Assembly: GCA_004431415.1 (NCBI GenBank)
Contig: QPMI01000482.1
Location: 248,001-312,000 of the forward strand
Length of the DNA: 64,000 bases
Direction: 5' to 3'
Source: Cyanophora paradoxa
Lineage: Eukaryota > Glaucocystophyceae > Cyanophorales > Cyanophoraceae
A model generated the notes under the pieces. That model ran no database searches, had not been told where the DNA came from, and saw nothing but the letters and a program-made list of their open reading frames with translations. Of the stretch, positions 21,870 through 32,923 are shown piece after piece; the first letter of the stretch is position 1, and each line of letters opens with the position of its first letter. The position numbers were made by a program, and so were the translations under genes.

Positions 21870-24194
21870 ATGGGCAAGGCGGGTGCGCGGCTTCCCGCAG
21901 CCCCCGCAGCCCGCTGAGCGCTGAACCGCTCCCTCGCTTCCTGGTGCAGATTTTCTCACCCCAAAGGTCCGCGTCCGCGCTCTCGCCTCGCCGCAGCTTC
22001 GCCTGACGCGCGCCCGCGCAGGCCATCTCAAACCGCATCAAGGCGAGTGCCCAGCAGGCGGTGGTGCTCGAGCCGCTCTCCACGCGGTCCGCTTAGCTTC
22101 GCCCGCCACGCAGGCCAAGGGTCTCCAGAAGCTGCGATGGTACTGCCAGATGTGTCAGAAGCAGTGCCGTGATGAGAACGGCTTCAAGGTGCCAACGAGC
22201 GCGTTCCGCTCGCCGGCTACGCTGCGGCCTGACCTCTGCTCCTCGCCGCAGTGCCACTGCGAGTCGGAGAGCCATCAGCGGCAGATGCAGATCTTCGCGG
22301 AGCAGCCCAACAAGATCGTGGACACGTACTCTGAAGAATTCATGAGCACCTACGTCGGGATCATCAGCCGACAGTGCGCGCCCCGTCGCTAGCGCTCCAA
22401 TGCTGCGTTCGCCGCCCGCGGCCGACGCTGTTTCTTGCGGCGCAGGTACTGCAAGACGCGCGTGCACGCGAACGTGGTGTACAATCAGGTGCTCTGGCGC
22501 TGGCCGGGCGCTTGGCGGCCGCGCCCCCGCTGACCCCTCCGGCCCAGGTTGTCGCCGACCGGCACCACATCCACATGAACGCGACCAAGTGGAAGACGCT
22601 CACCAACTTCGTGCTCCACCTCGGCAAGGAGGGTATCGCGAAGGTGGAGGACACGCCCAAGGGCTGGTACGTCGAGTACATCGACCGCGACCCCGAAAAG
22701 ATGCGGAAGCAGGTGCGGGGGGCGCGCCGGGCGAGCCGGCGCTTCCCAGGCTGACGCGGCCGGCGCGCGCAGAAAGAGCTGGAGAACCGGGAGCGGGCGG
22801 ACATGGATGCGGAGGAGGCGCGCAGGCGCATGATCGAGAAGCAGATCGAGGTGGCGCGCGCGCTCGAGGCGAACAAGCCCGAGTCGGTGCGCGCCGCCCC
22901 AAGGGGACGGGAATGGCGGGGCCGGGTGCGAGCGAGTTGGTGGCAGGTGCCCACGGAGCTGGTACGGGACGAGTCGCAGAAGATCACGCTGAGCCTCTTC
23001 GGCAAGGGCAAGGGCAAGGCCGAGGCCGCCCCGGCCGCCAGCCCCGAGCAGGCCGGCGCGGGCGGAGGCGAGGGCGAGGGCGAGGGCGGGGGCGAGGAGG
23101 GGAACGAGGGCGAGGAGGAGGGCGGGGACGGGGGCGGCGAGGGCGCGAGCGGGGGCGAGGGCCCCAGCGCCGAGCGTGCCAAGCGGCCGCGCCCGTCCTC
23201 CTCCTCATCCCCGGCGCCCCGCCCGGCGGCCTCGGCCTCGGCCCCCGCCGGCTCCTCCTCCTCCTCCTCCGCCTCGTCGGCCAAGCCGACGCCGATGCCG
23301 CCGCCGCCGCCTCCCCCCAAGGTCGCCGCCGTCTTCGCCGTCGACGGCGGCAAGTCGGGAGGCGACGGTGACAAGAAGCGCAAGCTCTCCGCCATGGAAG
23401 AGGCGAGCGCAGTGCCGCCGCGCCGCGCCGCGCCGGCCCTCCCCGCCCAAGCGCGCCCTGAGCGGCTGGGCCCGGCCCGGCGCGCAGATCCGGCTGGCGG
23501 AGGAGGAGCGAAAGAAGCGGGACGCGGAGCGGGCGAAGCGGGAGGCGCTGCAGAAGGCCGGCGGGCGCTTCGACTACTGGCTGTACCCCAGCATCGTCGT
23601 CAAGGTCATGAACAAGGAGCTCAAGGAGGGGAAGTACTACAAGCAGAAGGGCGCGCCCCCGTTGCCTCCGCTTCGCGCCCCGCCCGCGTGACCGCGCCCC
23701 CTCCCCCGCAGGCGTCGTCGAGAAGGTCCACGACAAGTGCGCCCCGCCCCCGCCCCCTGCCCCCAGGATCGCCCCCGCAGGCAATCGAATCCGCGGCCGT
23801 AGGTACATCGCGGAGATCAAGATGCAGGAGACCGGGCACCGGCTGAAGCTGGACCAGTCGCAGCTGGAAACCGTGATTCCGGTATCCCCGCTCCCCGCCT
23901 GCCCGTCGGCCCGCCCGAGGGCAGCCGTGAGCGGGGCCCTGCCAGAACGTGGGCGGGCGCGTCCTCTTCGTGAACGGGTTCAACGTCGGGGAGACGGGCG
24001 TCGTCGAGGTGCCTTTCGCCCGCCCCGCCCCGCCCCACCGCCCGCCGGTGGGGCGAGGTGGCCTGACGGCTGGCGCGGGGCGGGGGCAGTCGATCGAGGT
24101 GGAGCAGTTCTGCGCGAAGGTGAAGCTCGAGACGGGCCGCGACAAGGACCGCGTCGTCCGCGCCGAGTACGAGGACATCTGCAGGCTCGCCTGA
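21870..24194 (+). CDS. KIN: KIN17 DNA/RNA-binding protein, multi-exon
   Basis: KIN17 is a nuclear zinc-finger and winged-helix protein tied to replication, repair and splicing. The start at 21870 joins a 17-nt micro-exon (about 21950-21966) and a further exon to read MGKADFLTPKAISNRIK, matching the universal MGKxxFLTPKAIANRIK. Then come KGLQKLRWYCQMCQKQC and CHCESESHQRQ (C2H2 finger), a winged helix with HHIHMNATKWKTL and EDTPKGWYVEYIDRDPEK, and a charged coiled region with a very acidic/Ser-rich stretch. The C-terminal SH3/KOW tandem has RFDYWLYPSIVVKVMNK, HRLKLDQSQLETVIP, GGRVLFVNGFNVGETGVVEV and the end AEYEDICRLA. After NRIK the best join uses a GC-AG intron (AAG then gcgagt), which restores the exact family spacing RIKAKGLQ. 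Several introns show CTGAC before AG. Confidence 0.93.
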
Positions 24195-24965
24195 CCCCGG
24201 CCCGCCCCCTCGTCCCCGCCCCGCCTGCGAGCCAGTTCGAGCACTACATTTACTGAGCCCCGGCCCCGGAGAGCTTGAACTTAGTTACAACGAGTTGCAT
24301 ACATTTGCATACGCGTGGTGCTCTACTAGCTATAGGCTAGCAATAACACTGCTGCCACCTAATCGCACGACGCCAGATTGAACTTGAAGAAACATTTACC
24401 GTAGTACATCTGCACAATAGAACAATTACGTACACTATGATATAAGCAAAAACAGAATCTAAAGCGACTGACTCAGTGCACGTGATTCAGTGAACCTCAC
24501 TAGCATTGATATCACACTAACATCGCAACGGAGCGCCGCGGCGTCGACTGTCAAACCAAAACAGCCTGGCACAGTGGCAGCACACTAATGAGAAGAGGGA
24601 AAGGAATCGCAAAAACGCACTACTTAAGAATAGATAACCTAAGTATAGAGGGTTCAATAATAACGCGGCGCGGCGCCGGCCGCGCGATGCAGATCTAGAT
24701 TCGCACATCGACCATCGATACCGCTGGAAGGACCGTCGGACACGGGATCGATCCGGAGCCGGCCGCGCGGGGCCGGCGCGCAGGCGCGAGCGGGAGCCGG
24801 CTAGATGCCCGAGGGGACGAAGGCGGACGGGAAGACGACGGCGAAGATGTTGTCTGCGAAGCGGCGTGAGGGTCGCGATGGCGTCGGTCCCAGAGGCGCC
24901 CAAGCGAACTCTAGGATCCCCCGGAGTCGTACGCGTGGAGTTAGATTTAAATTCTTAAGCACGGC
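24195..24965. other. Intergenic region between convergent genes
   Basis: Tail-to-tail spacer between KIN17 and the membrane-protein gene, presumably both 3' UTRs. Much of 24270-24660 is clearly lower in GC than the flanking genes. No gene, RNA gene or strong hairpin was recognised. Confidence 0.6.
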
Positions 24966-27900
24966 TCACATGTCTTCACCATCGCTGCTGTCGTTATGAG
25001 CACCGACGTCATCCACCTTCGGCAAGGCGAGGCGGGGTCAGCGCCGGCGGCGGGGCGCCCCAGATGCACACGGAAGAAGGGGCTTCGGGGCGGGGGAAGT
25101 GGAGGGGCGGACATTCCGGCGATGCGCTTGCCGAAGAGGTCGACCATCGCCCAGCCGATCTCGAACCCGTCCTTCACGCTCCGCACCCGCGCGCTCGCGG
25201 AGAGGTCGGGGGCTTGCCCCGGCCCCAGCGTCGCCGCGGCCCCGCCGCCGGCGGCGACATGGGGCGGGGTAGGGCGGGAGGAGAGGAGCCAGGCGGCCCC
25301 TAGGCAGGCGGAGAGAATGGCGACGGAGGCGGCGGCGGCGAGGAGGCAGGCGGCGTAGCCCCGCCCGGGGAGGACCTCCTCGTGGTAGGGGAAGAGCACG
25401 CGGGCGGTCCCGAAGCGGAAGACGGTGAGGATGACGACGAACTGGACCGATGCCATGATCGAGGCGAGCGCCTGCAGGAAGAAGAGCGCCCGCCCGGACT
25501 CCCGCACCAGCGCCGCCCCGCCGCCCCGCAGCTCCCGCTCCCGATCCCGATCGCTCGGGCTGCGCGCGCCCCGCCGGTGAGCTCAAGCGTCGGAGGAGAG
25601 CGGACAAGGGGCCGGGCAGGGGCGCTCACGGGGGCTGCGGCAGCTGGGAGTGGGAGAGGGAGCGGGAGCGGCGCCAGGGGAGCGGCAGCTTCGAGCGCGA
25701 GCGCGAGATCCGCCAGGACGCGAGCTGCGAGCGCGTGGCAATGGCGCTCGAGAGGCGCCGCATCGGCCTCGTCAGCACGTAGGAGACCACCTGCCGCGCA
25801 GGTCAGAGCGGGGCGGCTCGGAGGAGGGTTGCGGGGGGCCGGGGTGGGGCGGGACCCCGTGGAGGCGGCGGGCGAAGCTCTTGGAGGCGCTGCCGGCGAG
25901 GAGCGGGGCGAAGCAGACGGCGGCGTCCGAGACGACGCCGAAGACCAGCACCGCGTCCGACGAGGACCGGAAGCTCACCAGCCTGCCCCCGGGGCACGGC
26001 AGTCAGAGGCGGGGGGGCGAGGGAGCGCGCGTCCGGGCGGCCGCACAGTCGGAAGCTGCGGAGGAGGTGCTGCGAGGGCGGGGCGCGATCAGACGGGGCG
26101 GAAGGCGGGCGGGGGTACAGGCGCACGAGCAGCCACAAGAGAGCCAGAGCCTGCGAGGGTACGTGGGATCAGCGGGGTACGTGGAGCTCGGGGCGGCGCG
26201 GGGGCGCACGGGGCCGCCGTGGTCGGGAAGGAGGTCGCAGAGGAAGTTCCGGTAGACCTGCGGGGGGTACGGGAGTCAGCTCCGCTGCGCGCGCTCGAGT
26301 GGGGGGTACAGCGCACGCGCAGGATGGCGAAGCAGGTGAAAAAGGAGAGGAGGGAGAAGGCGATGCTGATGAAGACCTGCGAGCCGGGGTGGGTGAGGCA
26401 AAACAGGACGGCGAAGCGGGGAGGGACAGGGGAAGGGGGGAAAGCTGAGGGAGGGGGGGGGAGAAGGAAGGGGGGAGGGGTGGGAGGGGTGGAGGGGGCT
26501 GAGGGGGAGAGGTTCCGGAGCGAAGATGTTGGGCACCTGGGCTACGCCGCTGTTCTCAAAGAGGGCGAAGAGGAAGATGTACCCCCACATCTGGGCGAAG
26601 GGTGAGGCGAGCGAGGTTAGGAGAGGGGCGCGCGCGCACCGGGTAGATCTGGACGGTGAGGCCGCCCATGAACTTGAGGAGGCGCCAGGCCATGTCCGGG
26701 GCGTCGGCGAGGGACTGCCGCCGCCCGCTCCGCAGCGAGCGGGCGGGGCCGCCGGCGCGGGACGAGGCGGCGACGGAGAGCGCAGCGCGCGACGAGGCCC
26801 GCCCTGTGAGCGGCGGGGCCGCCGAGGCCGCCTCGCTCGCCTCGGCCCCGTCGCCCCTCGCGGCCCGCACGGGGCGCCCTTGGCCTCCACCCCCTCCGAG
26901 TCGGGGCCGCCGGCTGTGGCGGCGCCGGGGGCCTGGGCCCACGCGAGGCGGGCGAGCGGGGTCCTGGGCGGGAGGCCGTCGAGGGAGCTCCGCGGGCCGG
27001 CGCCGGCGTCGCAGTCGCGCTCGCAGCCGTCGAGGTCGGCCACGAACCGCGCCCGCGAGCGCGCGGTGCGGCGCGGCTCCGGCTGGAGCGCCGCTCCCAG
27101 CGAGGGGGCGCTGACGGCCGGCGGCAGGGGCGAGGGGGCCCCGACGGCGCGCGGCGAGGGCGTCCCTGGCGGCTCGAAGGGCGGGGGAAGGGGCGTCCTG
27201 GGCCCCCGCCTTGGAGCCCCGGTGCGCGGGGGTGAACGCGCGCGGGTGCGGCGACTCGGGGTCGCTGTCGAAGGGCGTGGCGGCGGCGGCGCCGCCGCTG
27301 CCGCGCCCGTCGAGCTCGACGGGCTCGAAGCCGGCGGGGCTGAGGGGCGTGGGGGACGGGTGCAGGCGGCGGCGGAGGAGGCGGTTCCAGATGGCGACGG
27401 AGGAGGCGCAGGAGGGGACGTAGAGCCCGGCGACGACCGCGGGGAGGATGAGGGGCAGCTCCAGGAAGCGCTGCGCCGCCGCCGCGTCAGGCGGGGCGCC
27501 CCGACGCCGCCCCGCGCGGCCGGCGCGGCACGGCGCGGCGACGGACCAGGGGGAAGGCGTAGGCCATCAGGGAGACCCCCGCCCAGTACCAGCCGCAGTA
27601 GACGAGCAGCGGCACGCCGACGGTCACCGCCAGGCTCCGCGGCCTGCGGGGCGGCCGCAGTGAGCGCCGCGCGGAAATTCGTGCGCAGCCACGGGCAGGA
27701 ACGGCAGCAGCGGAGCGAACCTCAGCGACATCTCCCACCCGTACACCTGTTTCAAATCGTTTAGAATGAACTTTGGGGGCTGTCATAATCAGTGTTAATG
27801 CAATTCAAGTCTAGGTTACCAGGCTGCCCCAGCAAACGAGGCTGAATGAGACGCAGAGGCCCGTGATGCTTCCTGAGTACACTGCGCAGGCGCTGCTCGG

Positions 27901-28195
27901 ACGAGGCCGCCCCGCGGCGCGCGGGGCGAGCGCTGGCGGGCGGGTGCACGTGAGACGTACTGAAGAGGGTCCTTCGATCGCCGGGGGCCTCCAGCGCGCC
28001 GGGGTAGTAACTAAGCGCTACGGCCTGCGCTTGCTCGACACGCTGGGGCGGCAGGTAACGCCTGAACGCGCGCACCGGGATGGTAGGGACGAGAGCGAGC
28101 CAGAAGAGCTGAACGGCGCGCCCCATGCCGAATCCGACGCGCTGGCGCCATGAATCCGCGGGAGCAGCCGCCACTTCGCTCTCTCCGTCGTCCAT
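24966..28195 (-). CDS. Multipass membrane protein of unknown family, multi-exon
   Basis: I do not recognise the family. The start at 28195 gives MDDGESEVAAAPADSW and a first hydrophobic stretch, AVQLFWLALVPTIPVRAF. Further likely membrane segments, in order, include VYSGSITGLCVSFSLVCWG, RFAPLLPFLPVAA, VTVGVPLLVYCGWYWAGVSL, LPLILPAVVAGLYVPSCA, then a long Arg/Pro/Ala-rich loop (about 26.7-27.35 kb), AWRLLKFMGGLTVQIYP, MWGYIFLFALFENSG, VFISIAFSLLSFFTCFAIL, ALALLWLLVRLY, AVLVFGVVSDAAVCFAPLL, FLQALASIMASVQFVVILT and ACLLAAAASVAILSACLGA. That is about eleven or twelve segments. The probable end is an acidic tail, VGAHNDSSDGEDM. Exons are short and introns carry sense C tracts and GTACCC donors. 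A transporter or channel-like protein is possible, but no motif decides it. Confidence 0.7.
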
Positions 28196-29333
28196 GGCGC
28201 CTGCACACGGTAGGCGCCCCGCTGCAGGCAACTTTCGTCTTACACGAATCGAGAATCGGCGTCGATCATGTCGCAGCCGATGCTCCCGCCACTTCGAGCG
28301 CTTTAGAAAATTGCTGCGCTGCCAAGCTGCCCTGTAATGGCTGGAATCCGGGCCAGGAGGCGGCGAGCGCACATCGCGCAAGCGCACCAATGCGCCGGGC
28401 CTGGGTGAGCTAGCTGCGCATTGATATCGAAGGCCGGCTACGGCGCTACGCCGCGCTGCGGCCGCTGCCTACGCAGCCTACGCGACGAGCTAGCTGCGAG
28501 CAACAGCTCCAGACCGTGACCAGACGAGCGGCTGGGGTACGTGTACGCGAAGCCACGTGCACGTTCCAGTTTTCTATCGATCTCATGTTCGAGCTCATGT
28601 TGACGTTCACCGTTCCGGGGGGATCCGTTAATTTTGCCGCAGTCGCGTCGCCGGCTACTTGCCAAGTTGCGCTCTCGCCCGGCGCTAGCGCTCAACCGTT
28701 GAACGGCTCTAGATCTCGCGCGCGGGCCGGGCGCGCGTGGACGCTGGCGTGCATGCGCACGTGGCCATGGCCACTATAGCGCTGCACGTTCGCAGCCGCT
28801 GAGCGCGTCGCTAGCTATAGCGCTGCAGCTGAGCCGCGCATCATGCCATGCATATGCATATGGGCCAGGAGGCGCCACGCGTACGCGTACGGCGGCGCGG
28901 CGCGCGGGCAGTCCATATGCATGATGCATTTTGCGAATTGTCCGACGCGCGCGGGCGCGCGCCGCCAAATAATCGAGCTAGCGCTTGCGCATGCACTCGG
29001 CTGCGCCGCTCAGCGGCTGCGGTACTAGTACTACAGTATGCATATGGATATCGATTGCGCATGCGGCGGGCGGTGCGCATGCATGCCCGGCCCACGGGCG
29101 CCGTCCGACGGTCCCGTCGGTTAATGTTTGCATGCGCCCTGCAGGCTGCAGCTATCTTAGTATAGCGCTGCACGCTCGAGCCTCGGAGCTCACTGAGTCA
29201 CGATGAGCATGAGTGTTCATAATATTAATCAGCCGTGTGCGCACTGCGCAGGCAACTTTTGGGAACCCTAGGCCTGCGACATGCGCACGGGTCGCATGCG
29301 CAGGCCTAGGGTTCCAAAAGTTCGGGGCTCACC
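28196..29333. other. Palindrome-dense intergenic DNA
   Basis: No coding signal was found. From about 28500 to 29250 it is packed with short self-complementary words (GCATGC, CATATG, GCGCGC, ACGCGT, GATATC, CTAGCTAG) and repeats TATAGCGCTGCA three times (28775-28786, 28816-28827, 29161-29172). It ends in a long inverted repeat (29254-29322). The left part should contain the promoter of the membrane-protein gene. Confidence 0.6.
29254..29322. repeat. Long inverted repeat (hairpin), arms about 25 bp
   Basis: The left arm at 29254-29278 (starting aacttttgggaacccta) and the right arm at 29299-29322 (ending ccaaaagtt) are complementary except for one extra G in the left arm. They are separated by about 20 bp that contain a small GCGAC/GTCGC pairing. 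It could be a terminator-like RNA hairpin, a cruciform or a small foldback element. Confidence 0.85.
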
Positions 29334-30395
29334 CTAGCGCGCGCACGGGTCGGGCTCACGGCCCCCGGGCCCGACGATGCCCTCCTTGAAGAGGCCGCGC
29401 GCCCTCTCTGCCGCCGCGCCGACGTCAGAAGTCAGCTGCAGTACCCATAGTGCGACGCGCATACGGGCCTGCGCATGCGCCCACCTAGGCCTCAATCGCC
29501 GGGATGGGGAGACAAGCCAATAACTCCGACGAGCCTTAAGCTTGAAGCGCCCACCTAGCCTCGGGAGGCGGGTGCCTCGCCGGGGCTGCCGCCGATGCCG
29601 ATGCCGAGGCATGCGCATGCCCAGCACGCGTACGAGCGGTTGGCGGGCCGGCCGCGGAGCCGAGCCAGGCGGGGGAGTCGGAGCATGCGCACGCGCAGGC
29701 TGCTAGGCATGCGCAGCGGCGCTAAGGCGAAGGCTGCTAGATCGCCCCGGAGACGCCTGGAGTCGCCGCGAGGCTATCGACGCGCGCGCGGCCGCAGTGT
29801 CAGTGTGGTCGACGTCGGCGCGCGCTCGCGCGGCCGAATTAACCGCAGAAATGGACAGGACGCCATGCGCCAGGCCTCACTGGCCGCTCGGCGCGACGGA
29901 GCTGCGGTCAGCCCGGCTGCATATAAGAATTTTCGAAGGACCGGACAGCTGCTGAGCGCTGCTCGGGGCTGGGGCCGCACGACGAGGCTGTCGGGCGGCT
30001 GGAAAAAACTTTTGGGGGTACAGCATTCGACATGCCCGAACAACTTGCAAAAGAAGCAGAAGCATGCACCCGGTCGCACTCGATCCTTGCCGCCATCATG
30101 GCATCCTTGCAGCCGTCCACGGGGCTGTCGTGCACGATCCGCAGGACCTGCAGGACACTGCCCGCGCCGTGCGCGAGCGCCCAATCGTGCGCCCACTCGT
30201 AAAGCTCATGGCGAACAACGAGCTCCGAGGCTCGTCCGACGCGTTGCTGCCGGGCGGGGGCGAGCGAGCGGGGAGGCCGGGCGCGGGCAAGAGACGATGC
30301 CCTGGGGGAAGGAGCGCAGCGAGCGCCTCCCTGCGCTGGCAGGTCCCCGCGCGCCCGAGCTTGATGTACTTGATGGGCGCGATATCGATGTTCAT
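29334..30395 (-). CDS. Tentative multi-exon gene of unknown function
   Basis: Support is partial. A possible start at 30395 reads MNIDIAPIKYIKLGRAG. A second protein-like stretch about 200 bp downstream reads ASELVVRHELYEWAHDWAL and continues AHGAGSVLQVLRIVHDSPVD. The last exon would be RARGLFKEGIVGPGGREPD followed by a stop at 29334, preceded by an acceptor with an upstream CTGAC motif of the kind used throughout the window. The middle, about 29450-30050, is poorly resolved. The start lies 98 bp from the divergent RPS15 gene, which fits the head-to-head pattern here. No family was recognised, and it may be a decayed or miscalled locus. Confidence 0.35.
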
Positions 30396-30493
30396 TTTTT
30401 TGCGGACCACTACCCCCAAATTGTAGCTCGGGAAGGAAGGCCCACGCAAATGCACAGGGGTACTGTAAAAAAGGAGGGGTACAAAGCCCAAAA
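30396..30493. promoter_or_regulatory. RPS15 upstream region, possibly bidirectional
   Basis: 98 bp upstream of the RPS15 ATG, with two copies of a GGGGTAC word (about 30456 and 30475) and a short A6 run. There is no TATA box at a usual distance. Confidence 0.45.
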
Positions 30494-31367
30494 ATGGTGA
30501 GTAACATAGGCAGCGCCTTTCCCAGCCGGAGCCGGAGCTGGGCAGCGCTTTCGTATCTAGATGCTGCAAGCTCGCGCTAGCTGCGATAGGGCGGCGGTCC
30601 GCTCATCCTCTGCCGACCGACAGCTGACCCAGCTGCCCGCAGGCGGACGTCGACCGTGAACACGATGAGCACGAGGAGGGTGGTGCGGGCCAGAAGAAGA
30701 GCCGCACCTTCCGCAAGTTCCAGTTCCGCGGCGTCGATCTCGATGCCCTCCTGGACCTGAAGAGCGACCAGCTCATGGACCTCGTCCACGCCCGCGCTCG
30801 CCGGCGGTTCATGCGCGGCCTCAAGCGTAAGCCGATGGCGCTCATGAAGCGCCTCCGCAAGGCCGTATCCTTTTGGCCCGAGTGCCTTGGTTGCTCAGCC
30901 AGCCGCAGGCTGCCCCCCGCCCTGCGTGCCTCGGCATTTGTTTGCTGCATGCGCTACTTCCTTTACTATGTCGCGCGATTGCGTTCCGGGAGCACAGAAG
31001 AAGGAGGCGGTCACCGGCGAGAAGCCCGAGGTGATCAAGACGCACCTTCGCAACATGATCATCGTCCCCGAGATGATCGGCTCGATGGTCGGTGTCTACA
31101 ACGGCAAGACCTTCAACGCCGTTGAGATCAAGGTCGGCGCTGCAGGGGTTGTTCTCGACAATCTGACTGCAGCCGCTCACGCGTCCGCGCAGCCTGAGAT
31201 GGTCGGCTTCTACCTCGGTGAGTTCTCGATCACCTACAAGCCCGTGAAGCACGGCCGGCCCGGTGCGCTCCCTGCTGCGCGTTGCACCGCACCCGCTCGC
31301 CCGGCTGACGCGCAATCGCGTAGGTATCGGTGCCACCCACTCTTCTCGTTTCATCCCGCTCAAGTAA
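30494..31367 (+). CDS. RPS15: 40S ribosomal protein S15 (uS19)
   Basis: Cytosolic small-subunit protein uS19. The first exon is only the ATG (30494-30496), followed by GTGAGT and an intron ending ctgacccagctgcccgcag. Human RPS15 likewise has its first intron near the start codon. The second exon begins [14 protein letters not shown] and continues [19 protein letters not shown] and [20 protein letters not shown]. Later exons read [57 protein letters not shown] and finally [13 protein letters not shown] before TAA at 31365. All conserved blocks are present and length is about normal for the family. Four introns are inferred; the last has CTGAC before its acceptor. Confidence 0.96.
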
Positions 31368-32168
31368 GCGGACTGCGAGAGTGGTCGGGGACCGGCTTGC
31401 CGCGGACGCACCTCGTTCGCCGGCTCTCCGAAACAGAAAGCGGCCGGAACACGCTTGCGTGCTCCACTCGACGTCACAGCCATGTTGCTCTTTTGACTCA
31501 ATCTTCAGAACTTGGGCATTCTGACACGGATCGCGCATCTCTGGCGTGCAACAGCGGGGCTAGAGGGTCGAGCGCGGGCCGGGGGGATTTGCTTGCCGCT
31601 CCGGACGGATTGCCTTTCGATCCTCTAGATCTGGGAGTCCACAAACTGGGGGGGCCGGGTCCTGGGGCTCGCGGGTTTCGCAGCCCGCGGCCGGTCTTGC
31701 ATGATTTCCCAGCTGCAGTCTGGCTGGGCTCAAGCTGGGCCATAGGCTTGGCGGCCCGCCTACAAAAGGATGCACCGCGGCAACCGTCTTATCAAACTGG
31801 AATCCATTAAATTTGAACGCTAGCACACATGTACAATGGCAAGTGCCTGCAGGGAACGAGCAACGAGCGCAATTGCAAGCATCCGATCGAATGATCCAGT
31901 GGGGATTCCTCGTCGATCGCCGGAGTCGCCATACTGACGGCTGCTGAGGCCCATCAAAAATACTTTCTGCTGGGCCATCAAGGCCCTGGGGTCTGGGGAC
32001 GGCCGGGCTGCAACCGCTCAACCCTACCTCACGGTCTGTAAGCCTGGGAGTAAGCCTGGGAGTAAGTCCTGCAGTAAGAATAAGTAAGGCACCTGTTCAT
32101 GATCATGGGGGCGCCTTCAGAAGATGGACTAGCTGGAGCAGATGGGCATCGCCAGCTCAGGGAGTTCA
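31368..32168. other. Intergenic region between convergent genes
   Basis: Spacer between the RPS15 and YAE1 stops, with no recognisable gene. It contains a tandem 12-mer (32041-32064) and otherwise ordinary moderately GC-rich sequence that probably includes both 3' UTRs. Confidence 0.6.
32041..32064 (+). repeat. Tandem 12-mer, two copies
   Basis: The unit agcctgggagta occurs twice in succession, followed by a degenerate third copy (agtcctgcagta). Confidence 0.85.
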
Positions 32169-32755
32169 TCACGAAGAGGAGGGGAAAGTGGGGACGGCGC
32201 CCATGAGCGTGTCGAGATCGAGGCCCGCGGAGGCGAAGAGGGGCCGGCACTCGTCCAGCGTGGGTCCTAGGTCGACCACGTGGGGCGGCAAGGGCCTGCC
32301 TGGAAGCCGCAGGTGGTCACGCGCGGCCGTAAGCCGCTCCAGCACTTGCTCGAGCCGAGCTAGAGCGTCTTCAGGCATGATGATGACACCGCTCTTCGCG
32401 TATGATACCACGCCGCTGCGATTCGGCGGTTTGACAGCGCTCGGCACTAAAAGAAGGTGGGGAGAGGCGGAACACCTCAGAACGCCGCGTAAGTGACCAG
32501 CGGGGAGGCCTTTACTTGCGCCGTCGCGAAAGCCTTCGTCAAAGCTCTGCTGGAGCGCCGCCTCACCGCTCTCGCTCGCGTCCTCGAGGCCCGCGAGAAA
32601 ACCAGTCTGCCTGGGTTTGAGCGCGCGCTGCAGATCGCATGCAGACCGCGTATGCGCACGTTCACGTGCTTCTCCTTCAGCGCGTGGATCTCCCGCTCCC
32701 GCGCGCGCTGCTCGAAGTGCGGGTCCTCCGCGCCGTCCCCGAAGTCGTCGTCCAT
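32169..32755 (-). CDS. YAE1: YAE1 domain protein (Fe-S cluster targeting adaptor)
   Basis: In yeast and human, Yae1 with Lto1 links the cytosolic iron-sulfur assembly machinery to the ABC protein Rli1/ABCE1. The start at 32755 gives MDDDFGDGAEDPHFEQRARE, an acidic N-terminus like that of the family. A following exon carries TGFLAGLEDASESGEAALQQ and SFDEGFRDGAS, the G-x3-G repeat helix that defines YAE1. The C-terminal exon (SGVIIMPEDALARLEQVLER, then LDLDTLMGAVPTFPSSS and stop at 32169) is variable in the family. About two introns are inferred. No Lto1 gene is seen nearby. Only the central motif is diagnostic, so confidence is moderately high. Confidence 0.78.
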
Positions 32756-32923
32756 CGCACGTGCAAACCGCGCGCGTCACAGACTTGAAGAAGGCCGATC
32801 AATATCTGTGAGCCGATGGCTGGTGGCAGTTAGTAACCATACCCCTCGCGCCTGTGCAAAACCAGGGAACCTTGGAACACAGGCTATCGCCGATGCTTCG
32901 CAGTGCGGGCAAGCTGTGACGCG
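32756..32923. promoter_or_regulatory. Bidirectional intergenic region (YAE1 / TRK transporter)
   Basis: Only 168 bp between divergent start codons, so it must contain both promoters. There is no TATA box or obvious shared element. Confidence 0.6.

Noticed and set aside
24300-24700. Search for tRNA or small RNA genes in the AT-richer spacers (also 46.2-47.1 and 60.8-61.2 kb)
   Set aside because: No clover-leaf arms with a GTTCNANNC loop or other RNA signature were seen by eye.
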